Below, piece after piece: positions 46,640 to 54,394 of a stretch of DNA of 64,000 bases. Both the position numbers and the translations under genes were made by a program. Source of the stretch: Propionimicrobium sp963511305 (GTDB lineage Bacteria; Actinomycetota; Actinomycetes; Propionibacteriales; Propionibacteriaceae); assembly GCA_963511305.1 (NCBI GenBank), contig CAUPIJ010000001.1, forward strand, positions 62,001-126,000, in the 5' to 3' direction. The notes below the pieces were generated by a model, which saw only the letters and a list, made by a program, of their open reading frames with translations, was not told where the DNA came from and did no database searches. Numbering within the stretch: the first letter of the stretch is position 1; the number at the start of each line of letters is the position of its first letter.

Positions 46640-48124
46640 TCAGCTCAGCTTCTCCAGAATCAACTCGCGGACGCGCGCAGCATCGGCCTGCCCCTTCATG
46701 GCCTTCATGACCGAACCGATCAGCGCGCCGGCTGCCTTGACCCTGCCAGCGCGGATGGATTTGGCAACATCGGGGTTGGCGGCAATTGCCTCGTCGACGG
46801 CTGCGCTGAGCGCGCCATCGTCGCTTACCACGGCCAACCCCCTGGCCTCGACGACCTTTTCGGGGTCGCCCTCCCCCGCCAGCACGCCGTCAATGACCTG
46901 GCGGGCCAGCTTGTCAGTGAGCGTGCCCTCGTCGACCAGCTTCTGCAACTGGGCGACATGGGCGGGAGTCATGCCGGCGTCTTCGAGGGGCACCTCGGCC
47001 TCGTTTGCGCGGCGAGCCAGCTCGGTCAGCCACCACTTGCGGGCGGAACCTGCGTCGCAGCCGGCCTCGACGGTCTGCTCGATCAGATCGAGAGCGCCCT
47101 CGACTGCCAGTACGTCACGCATCTCGAGATCGGTGAAGCCATACTCGCCCTGCAGCCTCGCACGACGCTTGACTGGTGGCTCCGGCAGCTCGCTGCGCAG
47201 CTTCTCAACCCACTCGCGGCTAGCCGCTACGGGAACCAAGTCGGGCTCCGGGAAGTAGCGGTAGTCCTCCGCGTGCTCCTTGGAGCGACCGGCTGTGGTG
47301 TAGCCCTCCTCGTTCCACATGCGGGTTTCCTGCTTGACCTTTCCGCCGCTAGCGAGGATGGCCGCCTGGCGGCAAATCTCGTAGCGAAGTGCCGCCTCGA
47401 CCGAGCGCAGGGAGTTGACGTTCTTCGTCTCAGTTCGAGTACCAAGCTCGGTGGAGCCCTTCGGCATCAGCGAGACGTTCGCGTCGCAGCGCAGGTTGCC
47501 AAGCTCCATGCGGGCATTAGAGACGCCTAGTGCGCGCATCTGATCGCGCAGGAACTCCATGTATGCCGCGGCGACCTCGGGGGCCTTAGCGCCCGTACCG
47601 TAGATCGGCTTAGTCACGATCTCGACCAGCGGCACGCCCGCGCGGTTGTAGTCAACCAGCGAATACTGCGAGCCCTGGATTCTGCCGGTACCGCCGACGT
47701 GGGTCAGCTTGCCTGCGTCCTCCTCCATGTGCGCGCGCTCCACTGGAATCTGGTAGGTCTTGCCGCCGACCTCGATCTCCACGTGTCCCTCATAGCAGAT
47801 GGGCTCGTCGTACTGGCTGACCTGGTAGTCCTTAGACATGTCCGGGTAGAAGTAGTTCTTGCGCGCAAACCGGCACCACTCGGCGATCTCGCAGTTCAGC
47901 GACAACCCGATGCGAATCGCAGACTCGACGGCCTTACCGTTAACCACTGGAAGCGAACCGGGCAGGCCAAGGCAGACCGGGCAGGTGTGGGTGTTGGGCT
48001 CGCCAGGCTCGTTCGCGCAGCCGCACCACATCTTGGTTTTAGTGGATAACTCGACGTGTACCTCGAGTCCCAGAACGGGGTCGAAGCGCTCCATCGCCTC
48101 GTCGTAATCCATTAGTTCGGTCAT
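46640..48124 (-). CDS. gatB: Asp-tRNA(Asn)/Glu-tRNA(Gln) amidotransferase subunit B
   Basis: tRNA-binding and kinase subunit of GatCAB. It has 494 residues. The signature GLEVHVELSTKTKMWCGC begins the cradle domain; the zinc ligands CGC and CPVCLGLPGSLPVVN are present, with KNYFYPDMSKDYQVSQYD and YRYFPEPDL. The C-terminal helical and YqeY-like tail (AGRVKAAGALIGSVMKAMKGQADAARVRELI) binds tRNA. It overlaps gatA by 4 bp. Confidence 0.97.
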   Translation of the reverse strand: MTELMDYDEAMERFDPVLGLEVHVELSTKTKMWCGCANEPGEPNTHTCPVCLGLPGSLPVVNGKAVESAIRIGLSLNCEIAEWCRFARKNYFYPDMSKDYQVSQYDEPICYEGHVEIEVGGKTYQIPVERAHMEEDAGKLTHVGGTGRIQGSQYSLVDYNRAGVPLVEIVTKPIYGTGAKAPEVAAAYMEFLRDQMRALGVSNARMELGNLRCDANVSLMPKGSTELGTRTETKNVNSLRSVEAALRYEICRQAAILASGGKVKQETRMWNEEGYTTAGRSKEHAEDYRYFPEPDLVPVAASREWVEKLRSELPEPPVKRRARLQGEYGFTDLEMRDVLAVEGALDLIEQTVEAGCDAGSARKWWLTELARRANEAEVPLEDAGMTPAHVAQLQKLVDEGTLTDKLARQVIDGVLAGEGDPEKVVEARGLAVVSDDGALSAAVDEAIAANPDVAKSIRAGRVKAAGALIGSVMKAMKGQADAARVRELILEKLS

Positions 48125-49632
48125 GCGATCACCTGTTCTCCGGTTAGATCGGGGGCTTGCTTCAGAAGCAGGCCTCCCCAGCGATCAGTGAGCGCGGCCT
48201 CAAGCGCGCCACCGAGCTGATAGCAAAGATCGTCCTTCAGCACGGGCGCTATCACCTGCAGGCCGACCGGCATTCCGTTCTCCGGCGACAGCCCGATCGG
48301 GATCGAACCGGCGGGCAGGCCAGCCAGGTTTGCCGGGATCGTGCAAAGATCTGAAAGGTACATGCCCATCGGGTCGTCTACCTTCTCACCGACCTTGAAC
48401 GCGGTGAAGGGCGTGCTTGGCGAAACCAGCACATCACACTCGGCGAAAGCCGCGTCGAAGTCACGCTTGATCAGGGTTCGCACTTTCTGCGCAGAACCGT
48501 AGTAGGCGTCATAGTAGCCGCTGGACAGCGCATAGGTGCCGATGATAACTCGACGCTTCACCTCATCGCCGAAGCCCGCGGCGCGGGTAGCGCGCATGGC
48601 CTGCTCAACATTCATGCCCTCGGAGGCTTTGCGCAGGCCGTAGCGAATGCCATCGTAGCGAGCCATATTGCTCGACACCTCGGCCGGCATGATCAGGTAG
48701 TAGGCTGCCAGCGCGTACTTGAAGCTCGGGCAGCTCACTTCAACCACCTCAGCACCAAGATCCTTGAGTAGCTGAACTGCCTCATCAAAGCGGCTTCTGA
48801 CGCCATCCTCGTAGCCTTCACCGTTTAGCTCCTTGATGACGCCGACCTTCATGCCCCCAATATCGCGCTTGCGGGCTGCAGCAACAACGTCGGGCACCGG
48901 AGCATTGATGGAGGTCGAGTCCATCTGGTCGTAACCACCGATAACTGAGTGCAACAGCGCCGCGTCCTCGACGGTCCTGGCGCACGGGCCGGGCTGATCA
49001 AGAGACGACGCCATAGCTATCACGCCGTAACGCGAAACTCCGCCATAGGTTGGCTTCATGCCTACCGTTCCGGTGACGGCGCCCGGGGCGCGGATTGAGC
49101 CACCGGTGTCAGTGCCAACGGCAAGCGGCGCCTCGTATGCCGCCACAGCAGCGGCGGAACCGCCACCAGAGCCGCCAGGAATCCGCTCGAGATCCCATGG
49201 GTTGCGAGTCGGTCCGAAGGCAGAAGTCTCGGTTGAGCTGCCCATCGCGAATTCGTCGAGGTTGGTCTTGCCCAGGATCACCATTCCGGCATCCAGCATC
49301 TTCTTGACGACGGTGGAATCGTAGGGCGGCTCCCAACCCTCGAGAATCTTCGAGGCTGCCGTGGTCGGCAGACCCTGATAGCAAAACAGATCCTTGACCG
49401 CGACCGGAATTCCGGCCAGCGGCGAGAGCTCAGCGCCCTCAGCTCGCTTTGCGTCAACCGCTTTAGCCTGCTCTATAGCCCGATCCGCGTCGACCGAAAT
49501 GAATGCGTTTAGCTTGGGCTCTAGCGCGTCGATGCGTTCCAGCGACTGGACGGTCAGCTCCTCGCTGGTCAGCTCGCCGCTCGACAGCTTCGTGGAAAGC
49601 TCGGCGGCGGTGAGTTTGGTGACGTCGTTCAT
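48121..49632 (-). CDS. gatA: Asp-tRNA(Asn)/Glu-tRNA(Gln) amidotransferase subunit A
   Basis: Amidase-signature enzyme that releases ammonia from glutamine. It has 503 residues. The Ser-cisSer-Lys triad is visible: Lys in PVAVKDLF, cis-Ser in GGSGGGSAAAVAA, and nucleophile Ser in GTDTGGSIRAPG. It overlaps gatC by one base. With gatB and gatC it amidates Asp-tRNA(Asn) or Glu-tRNA(Gln). Confidence 0.97.
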   Translation of the reverse strand: MNDVTKLTAAELSTKLSSGELTSEELTVQSLERIDALEPKLNAFISVDADRAIEQAKAVDAKRAEGAELSPLAGIPVAVKDLFCYQGLPTTAASKILEGWEPPYDSTVVKKMLDAGMVILGKTNLDEFAMGSSTETSAFGPTRNPWDLERIPGGSGGGSAAAVAAYEAPLAVGTDTGGSIRAPGAVTGTVGMKPTYGGVSRYGVIAMASSLDQPGPCARTVEDAALLHSVIGGYDQMDSTSINAPVPDVVAAARKRDIGGMKVGVIKELNGEGYEDGVRSRFDEAVQLLKDLGAEVVEVSCPSFKYALAAYYLIMPAEVSSNMARYDGIRYGLRKASEGMNVEQAMRATRAAGFGDEVKRRVIIGTYALSSGYYDAYYGSAQKVRTLIKRDFDAAFAECDVLVSPSTPFTAFKVGEKVDDPMGMYLSDLCTIPANLAGLPAGSIPIGLSPENGMPVGLQVIAPVLKDDLCYQLGGALEAALTDRWGGLLLKQAPDLTGEQVIA

Positions 49633-49928
49633 CAGGCACTCTCCCCCAGAATTCTCGGCACCAGGAACTGGTCGTCCTCTACTGCGGGAGCGCCAGCCAA
49701 CATGCTTTGGGGATCCCAGCTCGGCTTTACTTCATCGTCGCGGAAAACGTTTTCCATACTGATGGCGTGGGATGTTGCGGGAATATCCTTATCGGCGACC
49801 TCCGAAACGCTAGCCACTGATTCGAGTATCACATCGAGCTGAGGAGCGAGATGCTCCAGTTCCTCTTTCGTCAACTCGATTCTGGCTAAATCTGCCAGCC
49901 GAGCTACGTCCTCAACAGTTAGTGCCAC
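49632..49928 (-). CDS. gatC: Asp-tRNA(Asn)/Glu-tRNA(Gln) amidotransferase subunit C
   Basis: Small subunit of 98 residues that wraps GatA and stabilises the complex. The typical start is ALTVEDVARLADLARIELTKEEL and the end carries LRDD-like VFRDDEV. The start is GTG with AAGGAG 7 nt upstream. It is the first gene of gatCAB, 134 bp from the divergent membrane-protein gene. Confidence 0.95.
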   Translation of the reverse strand: MALTVEDVARLADLARIELTKEELEHLAPQLDVILESVASVSEVADKDIPATSHAISMENVFRDDEVKPSWDPQSMLAGAPAVEDDQFLVPRILGESA

Positions 49929-50062
49929 CGCTTGGCTCCTTTATCTATTAAGTGCTTCGACCAAGTCAATCCTAGACCCATGACAAGATAGCATCTGAAT
50001 AGCGAAGTTCAGCGCGTCTTCTCAGCGTGCTCTTTAGAACAATAAGATCGGGTTTTGAGGGA

Positions 50063-50566
50063 ATGCAGCTATTTTGGGTCGAATTCGCCAGCGCCTTCGG
50101 GTTTGGTCTGCTGGCCTCGCTGGTTCCGGTTTTCAACGCAGAGACTTTCATAGTTGCGACTGTTGCCACCGGCCTCATCGGGCCGGTTCCGCTCGGCATC
50201 GGACTGGGCTTGGGCCAGGGCCTCGGCAAGGCCATTCTGTTTCAGCTCACCCGCCAGGGAAAGAAGCTGCCTTGGTTAAAGCGTCGAAAACCACAAGAGC
50301 CCGAGAAAGACGTCGGAAAGTGGCGGCTGCGGTGGCGCTGGCTAGTTAAGAAGTCAGTTTCGCTGCTGGAGCATCGCGGTTGGGGTCCCGTGGTGGTGTT
50401 TGCCTCGGGCGCGATAAGCGTGCCACCGAACTATGCAACAACCCTCGTAGCCGGCACGACGAGAGTAAATGCCTGGATGTTTGGCACGATGATGACGCTC
50501 GGTTATGTCTCTCGAAACCTGGTCGAGGCGCTCATCTTCGCAGGCGCCCTAAGCGCCTGGCTCTAG
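50063..50566 (+). CDS. Small VTT/DedA-like membrane protein
   Basis: About 167 residues with three to four membrane segments. The first runs through FASAFGFGLLASLVPVFNAETFIVATVA, then GPVPLGIGLGLGQGLGKAILF, a basic cytoplasmic loop, and a C-terminal part GWGPVVVFASGAISVPPNYATTLVAGTTR. The acidic residue in the first helix and the glycine-rich second segment resemble VTT/SNARE-associated (DedA, YqaA-like) membrane proteins, but the match is weak. The ATG is preceded by GAGGGA and by TAAGAT at 50043-50048. A GTG at 50027 would add 12 residues. The stop overlaps the convergent gene by 4 bp. Confidence 0.6.
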   Translation: MQLFWVEFASAFGFGLLASLVPVFNAETFIVATVATGLIGPVPLGIGLGLGQGLGKAILFQLTRQGKKLPWLKRRKPQEPEKDVGKWRLRWRWLVKKSVSLLEHRGWGPVVVFASGAISVPPNYATTLVAGTTRVNAWMFGTMMTLGYVSRNLVEALIFAGALSAWL

Positions 50567-50763
50567 GCCTGCATTAGGACGTCAAAGAAGAACTTCATCG
50601 CGAATCCGACTGCCCCTAAAGCCCCAACGAACGCTAGGACTGTGTAGAGTCTCGCGCGCTTTTTCTGCTTTACCGATGGCACCCGCTCCGGGCCCCATTC
50701 CTGACCGGGCTGAACTCTGACCGGGGTCCTGCCGTTGAGGTTTAGGTCGCTAAATAGACTCAC
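50563..50763 (-). CDS. Hypothetical 66-residue single-pass membrane protein
   Basis: A short frame starting at a GTG that overlaps the end of mnmA by 14 bp. The first 35 residues are polar (SLFSDLNLNGRTPVRVQPG), a basic KQKKRARL patch follows, then one membrane helix (YTVLAFVGALGAVGFAMKFFF). The layout suggests a cytoplasmic N-terminus by the positive-inside rule. The frame is open for 18 more codons upstream inside mnmA. I do not recognise a family. Confidence 0.6.
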   Translation of the reverse strand: MSLFSDLNLNGRTPVRVQPGQEWGPERVPSVKQKKRARLYTVLAFVGALGAVGFAMKFFFDVLMQA

Positions 50764-51856
50764 TTCGCACCCCTTCAGCTTCAACTCTGTCGGTCTGCCC
50801 GATAATCGTGCTGCCAACCACCCGATCGCCGTCGTAAAGCACCGCGTATTGGCCTGGAGCTAGTGCGGTGAGAGGCTCGACAAAAACTACCCTCACGCAC
50901 TCACCGTCATAGTTGATCTCAGCAGCCACGGGCTTGCCGTGCGCCCTTACCTGCACCTGACCACGCCAGGGTTCAGTTGTTGGGCCTTGCGTCCACTTCG
51001 GCCTGATCCCGGAAAAGCCAGTAACCTCCAGCTCTGGCTTGCTGCCCACCACGACTCGAGAGTTCTTCGAGTCGATGTCCACCACGTAGCGAGGCTTGCC
51101 ATCAACCGCGGGAACGCCCAGGTTGAGGCCTTTTCGCTGACCGATCGTGTACCTATAAGTTCCTTCATGGCGCCCCAGACTCCGACCAGCAGTATCCACT
51201 ATCTCACCCGGCCTGGCACCCAACTTCTCAGTTAAGAATCCCGCCGTATCGCCGGTCGGAATGAAGCAAATGTCCACCGAATCTGGCTTATTCGCAACAC
51301 CCAGTCCCAGCTCTGCTGCCTCAGCACGAACATCGCTCTTGACCGACCCGCCCAGCGGAAACAGTGAGTGCGCGAGCAGATCTTGGCTCAGCACGCCCAG
51401 CACGTACGACTGATCTTTGGCGATATCGGCTGCGCGCCACAGCTCGTAATGATCGCCAACTTTCTTGACCTGTGCGTAGTGACCGGTGGCGATGGCGTCG
51501 AAGCCCAACTCGACACCGCGCTCTATGAGTGCAGCGAACTTCACCTTCTCGTTGCATCTGAGGCATGGATTCGGGGTGCGACCCTGGGAATATTCGTCCA
51601 AAAAATCTGTGATCACTTCGTCAGCGAATCGCTCAGAAAAATCCCAGACCTCAAAAGGGATGCCGAACTTATCGGCCACGGCGCGCGCGTCCTCTGTATC
51701 AGTCAGCGAGCCACAGCCCTTAGCACCGGTTTGCTGGGCAAGTGCAGAACGCGAAAGATCGAGGTGAACTCCAGTGACCTCGTGGCCGGCAGCGACAAGC
51801 CTGGCGGTGGCTACCGCCGAATCCACTCCGCCCGACATAGCTGATAAAACACGCAC
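50750..51856 (-). CDS. mnmA: tRNA-specific 2-thiouridylase MnmA
   Basis: Thiolates U34 of tRNA-Glu, -Gln and -Lys. It has 368 residues. The PP-loop is AMSGGVDSAVA; the catalytic cysteines are in TPNPCLRCNEKVKF and DSVDICFIP; TGHYAQV and the FLTEKLGARPGEIVD segment are typical. The start is GTG with TAAACT 6 bp upstream and no Shine-Dalgarno sequence. Confidence 0.96.
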   Translation of the reverse strand: MRVLSAMSGGVDSAVATARLVAAGHEVTGVHLDLSRSALAQQTGAKGCGSLTDTEDARAVADKFGIPFEVWDFSERFADEVITDFLDEYSQGRTPNPCLRCNEKVKFAALIERGVELGFDAIATGHYAQVKKVGDHYELWRAADIAKDQSYVLGVLSQDLLAHSLFPLGGSVKSDVRAEAAELGLGVANKPDSVDICFIPTGDTAGFLTEKLGARPGEIVDTAGRSLGRHEGTYRYTIGQRKGLNLGVPAVDGKPRYVVDIDSKNSRVVVGSKPELEVTGFSGIRPKWTQGPTTEPWRGQVQVRAHGKPVAAEINYDGECVRVVFVEPLTALAPGQYAVLYDGDRVVGSTIIGQTDRVEAEGVRSESI

Positions 51857-51886
51857 AACGTCAGTTTATGTTGAATTGCCCAATTC
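51854..51886 (-). promoter_or_regulatory. mnmA leaderless-type -10 with adjacent inverted repeat
   Basis: TAAACT (minus strand, 51863-51868) is 6 bp before the GTG. Four base pairs further upstream a perfect 6-bp inverted repeat with 2-bp spacer (GAATTG-CC-CAATTC on plus, 51873-51886) lies where a regulator could cover the promoter spacer. Confidence 0.4.
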
Positions 51887-52092
51887 ACCACAGAACATAT
51901 TTTCGGCTGTCACGAATTGCAGAAATATCCCGTATCTTCGAGGACAACTAAGGGGTTAGAACATCTAGATCTGGTTAAACCGACTCCAGTTGCAACAGGC
52001 AACAATGTTGAATTTCTGTGCTCCTCAAGAAAGATCCGCTCGTCCCAGTCTTCCCGAAGTGAATGCTAACCAAACGTCTGTGCATGTCCGTT

Positions 52093-52121
52093 TTGACCTC
52101 GGCCGTTACTTAAACTAACTT
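52093..52121 (+). promoter_or_regulatory. Candidate glgX promoter P1
   Basis: TTGACC (52093-52098) and TAACTT (52116-52121) are separated by 17 bp. Transcription would begin near 52128, about 90 nt before the ATG of glgX. Confidence 0.55.
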
Positions 52122-52147
52122 GACCTCATTGAGAAGGACCATATTTT
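52120..52147 (+). promoter_or_regulatory. Candidate glgX promoter P2
   Basis: A second TTGACC (52120-52125) is separated by 16 bp from TATTTT (52142-52147). Its -35 overlaps the -10 of P1 by two bases, so the two promoters would compete for polymerase. Confidence 0.45.
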
Positions 52148-52217
52148 TAGTTTTTCAAACCCACTAAATTTATAGTGCTCACCCGCACAAACGCCCGTAA
52201 CAACGACCAGGAGATTC

Positions 52218-54302
52218 ATGCCTTTCACCGAAAGAACCGAGCCCTATGTGCGGGGAGCTGTCCTAGCTGAGGACGGCTGCTCTTTCACGCTGTGGGCCCC
52301 TCGCGCCACTCGAGTTGAACTGACGCTTGTTGGCGAAGACGGTTCTCAGCGCAACGTGGACATGGACTTCAACGAAGGCCGTTGGAGCACGTTCGTACAC
52401 GGCGTTAAGGCTAAGCAGCGCTACGGCTTCAGGGTTCACGGGGAATGGACTCCGGACAAGGGGCTTCGGACTAATCCGGCGAAACTGCTGCTCGATCCTA
52501 GGGCCAAGGCAATCACCGCTGGGGTGGATTATTCCGGCCCGATTTACGACCACGCTGAGTCTTCTTATTACGTTCCGGACAAGCGCGACTCTGCCGGTCA
52601 CATACCGCTGTCGGTAGTCGTCGAGCCGAGCGAACCTGCCAAGCCAATCAAGAGGCGCCGTCCGCTCAGCGACTCAGTCATCTACGAGTTGCACGTGAAG
52701 GGTTTCACCAAACTACATCCCGCGGTTCCCGAGCATCTGCGCGGCAGCTACGCCGGCCTGGCCTATCCCGCGGTAATCGACTATCTGAAATCAATCGGCG
52801 TGACCGCTGTCGAGTTGCTTCCGATCCACCATTTCGTCAGCGAGCCGTTCCTGATTCGCAAGGGTCTGGTCAACTACTGGGGCTACAACTCCATCGGTTT
52901 CTTCGCGCCGCACGCCGGATACTGTTCGGTGGGCACTCTCGGCGATCAGGTCAACGAGTTCAAGGCCATGGTTTCTGCACTGCACGAGGCTGACATCGAG
53001 GTGATCCTGGACGTCGTCTATAACCACACCGGCGAAGCCGGATTCGATGGCCCGACCCTCTGCTACCGGGGCATCGACCATGCCGGCTACTACCGTCTCG
53101 CGCCCGATCTGCGCAGCGACTACGACGTGACCGGCTGCGGTAATTCGATCAACACTTCCAATAGCGATGTGCGCAACTTGATGATCTCGTCCATGCGCTA
53201 CTGGGTCAAAGAAATGGGCGTCGATGGCTTCCGCTTCGACCTGGCTCCGGAGCTGGTTCGAGATGAAAACCACCAGGTCGATATGAACCACCCGTTCAAA
53301 GAGATCATCGACAACGACCCGATCTTCAAAGACATCAAGATGATCGCCGAGCCCTGGGACGTCGGCCCAGACGGCTATCAGGTGGGCGCTTGGGGCAAGA
53401 ACTGGAGCGAGTGGAACGACAAATACCGCGCCGTGGTTAGGGACTACTGGCGAGGCGCCGACCACGGCGTCGGCGAGCTGGCCACCCGGCTTTCCGGTTC
53501 CGCCGATCTGTTCAACCGCGACTACAGAACGGCCAGTGCTTCGGTTAATTTCGTGACAGCCCACGACGGCTTCACGATGCGCGATCTAACCACGTACAAC
53601 AACAAGCACAACGAGTGTAATGGCGAGAAGGACCGCGACGGTTCAAACGACAATCGCTCCTTTAACTACGGCATCGAGGGCGAAACCGACAATCCGAAGA
53701 TCAACAAGCTCCGGATTCGTCAGGTTCGTAATATGCTTGCCACCCTGATGCTCTCGCGCGGAGTTCCGATGATCACCGCCGGAGACGAATTTGGCCGCAC
53801 CCAGCAGGGCAACAACAATGCCTACTGTCAGGACTCCCCGATCGGCTGGGTCAACTGGGAAACCGAGCCGGAGTGGGCACAACTTCGCGAGCTGATGGCG
53901 AAGCTCGCAGAGATTCGTTCGGCCTCCGAGCTGATCCGTAACCCTCGGTTCCTCAGCTTCACCAAGGTCAAGGACGCCAATGGCGAAGAACTAGACCGCT
54001 ATGAGATGGCCTGGCTGGATGAAGACGGCCTGGTAATGGAGATCCCCCAGTGGGAAGACCGTCATCAGCATCTGCTAGGCATGTACCTTTCTGACGAGTC
54101 GTCTGCAGAACTCATCTGGTTCTACAACGGCACCCAGCCGATCGATGTCCGCCTGCCAGACGATAGTTGGGGAACGAAGTTCACCATCGAGCTGCACACT
54201 GGCGAAGAAGATGAATTTGAAAAGACTGACTTCGCTGCTGGTGAGCAATTTAAGATGCCGGCCAGGACGGTCGTCTACATGAAGGTAGATGTCGCTAGCT
54301 AG
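52218..54302 (+). CDS. glgX: Glycogen debranching enzyme GlgX
   Basis: Isoamylase-type enzyme (GH13_11) that cuts alpha-1,6 branches of limit dextrins. It has 694 residues. An N-terminal CBM48-like domain (FTLWAPRATRVEL) precedes the barrel, whose four conserved regions are intact: DVVYNH, GFRFDLAPEL with the nucleophile Asp, AEPWDVG with the acid/base Glu, and VTAHDG. The ATG has AGGAG 5 nt upstream. It starts the plus-strand glgX-glgE-glgB cluster; TreX-like activity is the alternative name. Confidence 0.95.
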   Translation: MPFTERTEPYVRGAVLAEDGCSFTLWAPRATRVELTLVGEDGSQRNVDMDFNEGRWSTFVHGVKAKQRYGFRVHGEWTPDKGLRTNPAKLLLDPRAKAITAGVDYSGPIYDHAESSYYVPDKRDSAGHIPLSVVVEPSEPAKPIKRRRPLSDSVIYELHVKGFTKLHPAVPEHLRGSYAGLAYPAVIDYLKSIGVTAVELLPIHHFVSEPFLIRKGLVNYWGYNSIGFFAPHAGYCSVGTLGDQVNEFKAMVSALHEADIEVILDVVYNHTGEAGFDGPTLCYRGIDHAGYYRLAPDLRSDYDVTGCGNSINTSNSDVRNLMISSMRYWVKEMGVDGFRFDLAPELVRDENHQVDMNHPFKEIIDNDPIFKDIKMIAEPWDVGPDGYQVGAWGKNWSEWNDKYRAVVRDYWRGADHGVGELATRLSGSADLFNRDYRTASASVNFVTAHDGFTMRDLTTYNNKHNECNGEKDRDGSNDNRSFNYGIEGETDNPKINKLRIRQVRNMLATLMLSRGVPMITAGDEFGRTQQGNNNAYCQDSPIGWVNWETEPEWAQLRELMAKLAEIRSASELIRNPRFLSFTKVKDANGEELDRYEMAWLDEDGLVMEIPQWEDRHQHLLGMYLSDESSAELIWFYNGTQPIDVRLPDDSWGTKFTIELHTGEEDEFEKTDFAAGEQFKMPARTVVYMKVDVAS

Positions 54303-54305
54303 CTC

Positions 54306-54338
54306 TTTTAAGGCGCAAAACGCCTAAAAATTCTTTTG
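54306..54338 (+). terminator. Weak terminator or attenuator between glgX and glgE
   Basis: AGGCG/CGCCT arms close a CAAAA-type loop; beyond one A-A mismatch four T-A pairs extend the stem, and ATTCTTTT follows. It could reduce read-through into glgE, which seems to have its own leaderless promoter. Confidence 0.45.
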
Positions 54339-54378
54339 CTATCGCTGGCAACTGTCCACCTTGAGCCGAAAAGCCAGA

Positions 54379-54394
54379 TACGGTTTATTCCGTG
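54379..54394 (+). promoter_or_regulatory. Leaderless-type -10 element of glgE
   Basis: TACGGT (54379-54384) lies exactly 7 bp before the GTG start at 54392. There is no Shine-Dalgarno sequence and no clear -35. Confidence 0.4.

Larger units (their letters stand above)
51857..52217. other. 361-bp divergent intergenic region between mnmA and glgX
   Basis: The largest gene-free stretch in the window. It holds the mnmA promoter at its left end and at least two sigma70-like promoters toward glgX at its right end, plus a TATAGT at 52171-52176 that could be a third -10. The central 200 bp (about 51890-52090) have no open frame or RNA-like fold I can support. Confidence 0.6.
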
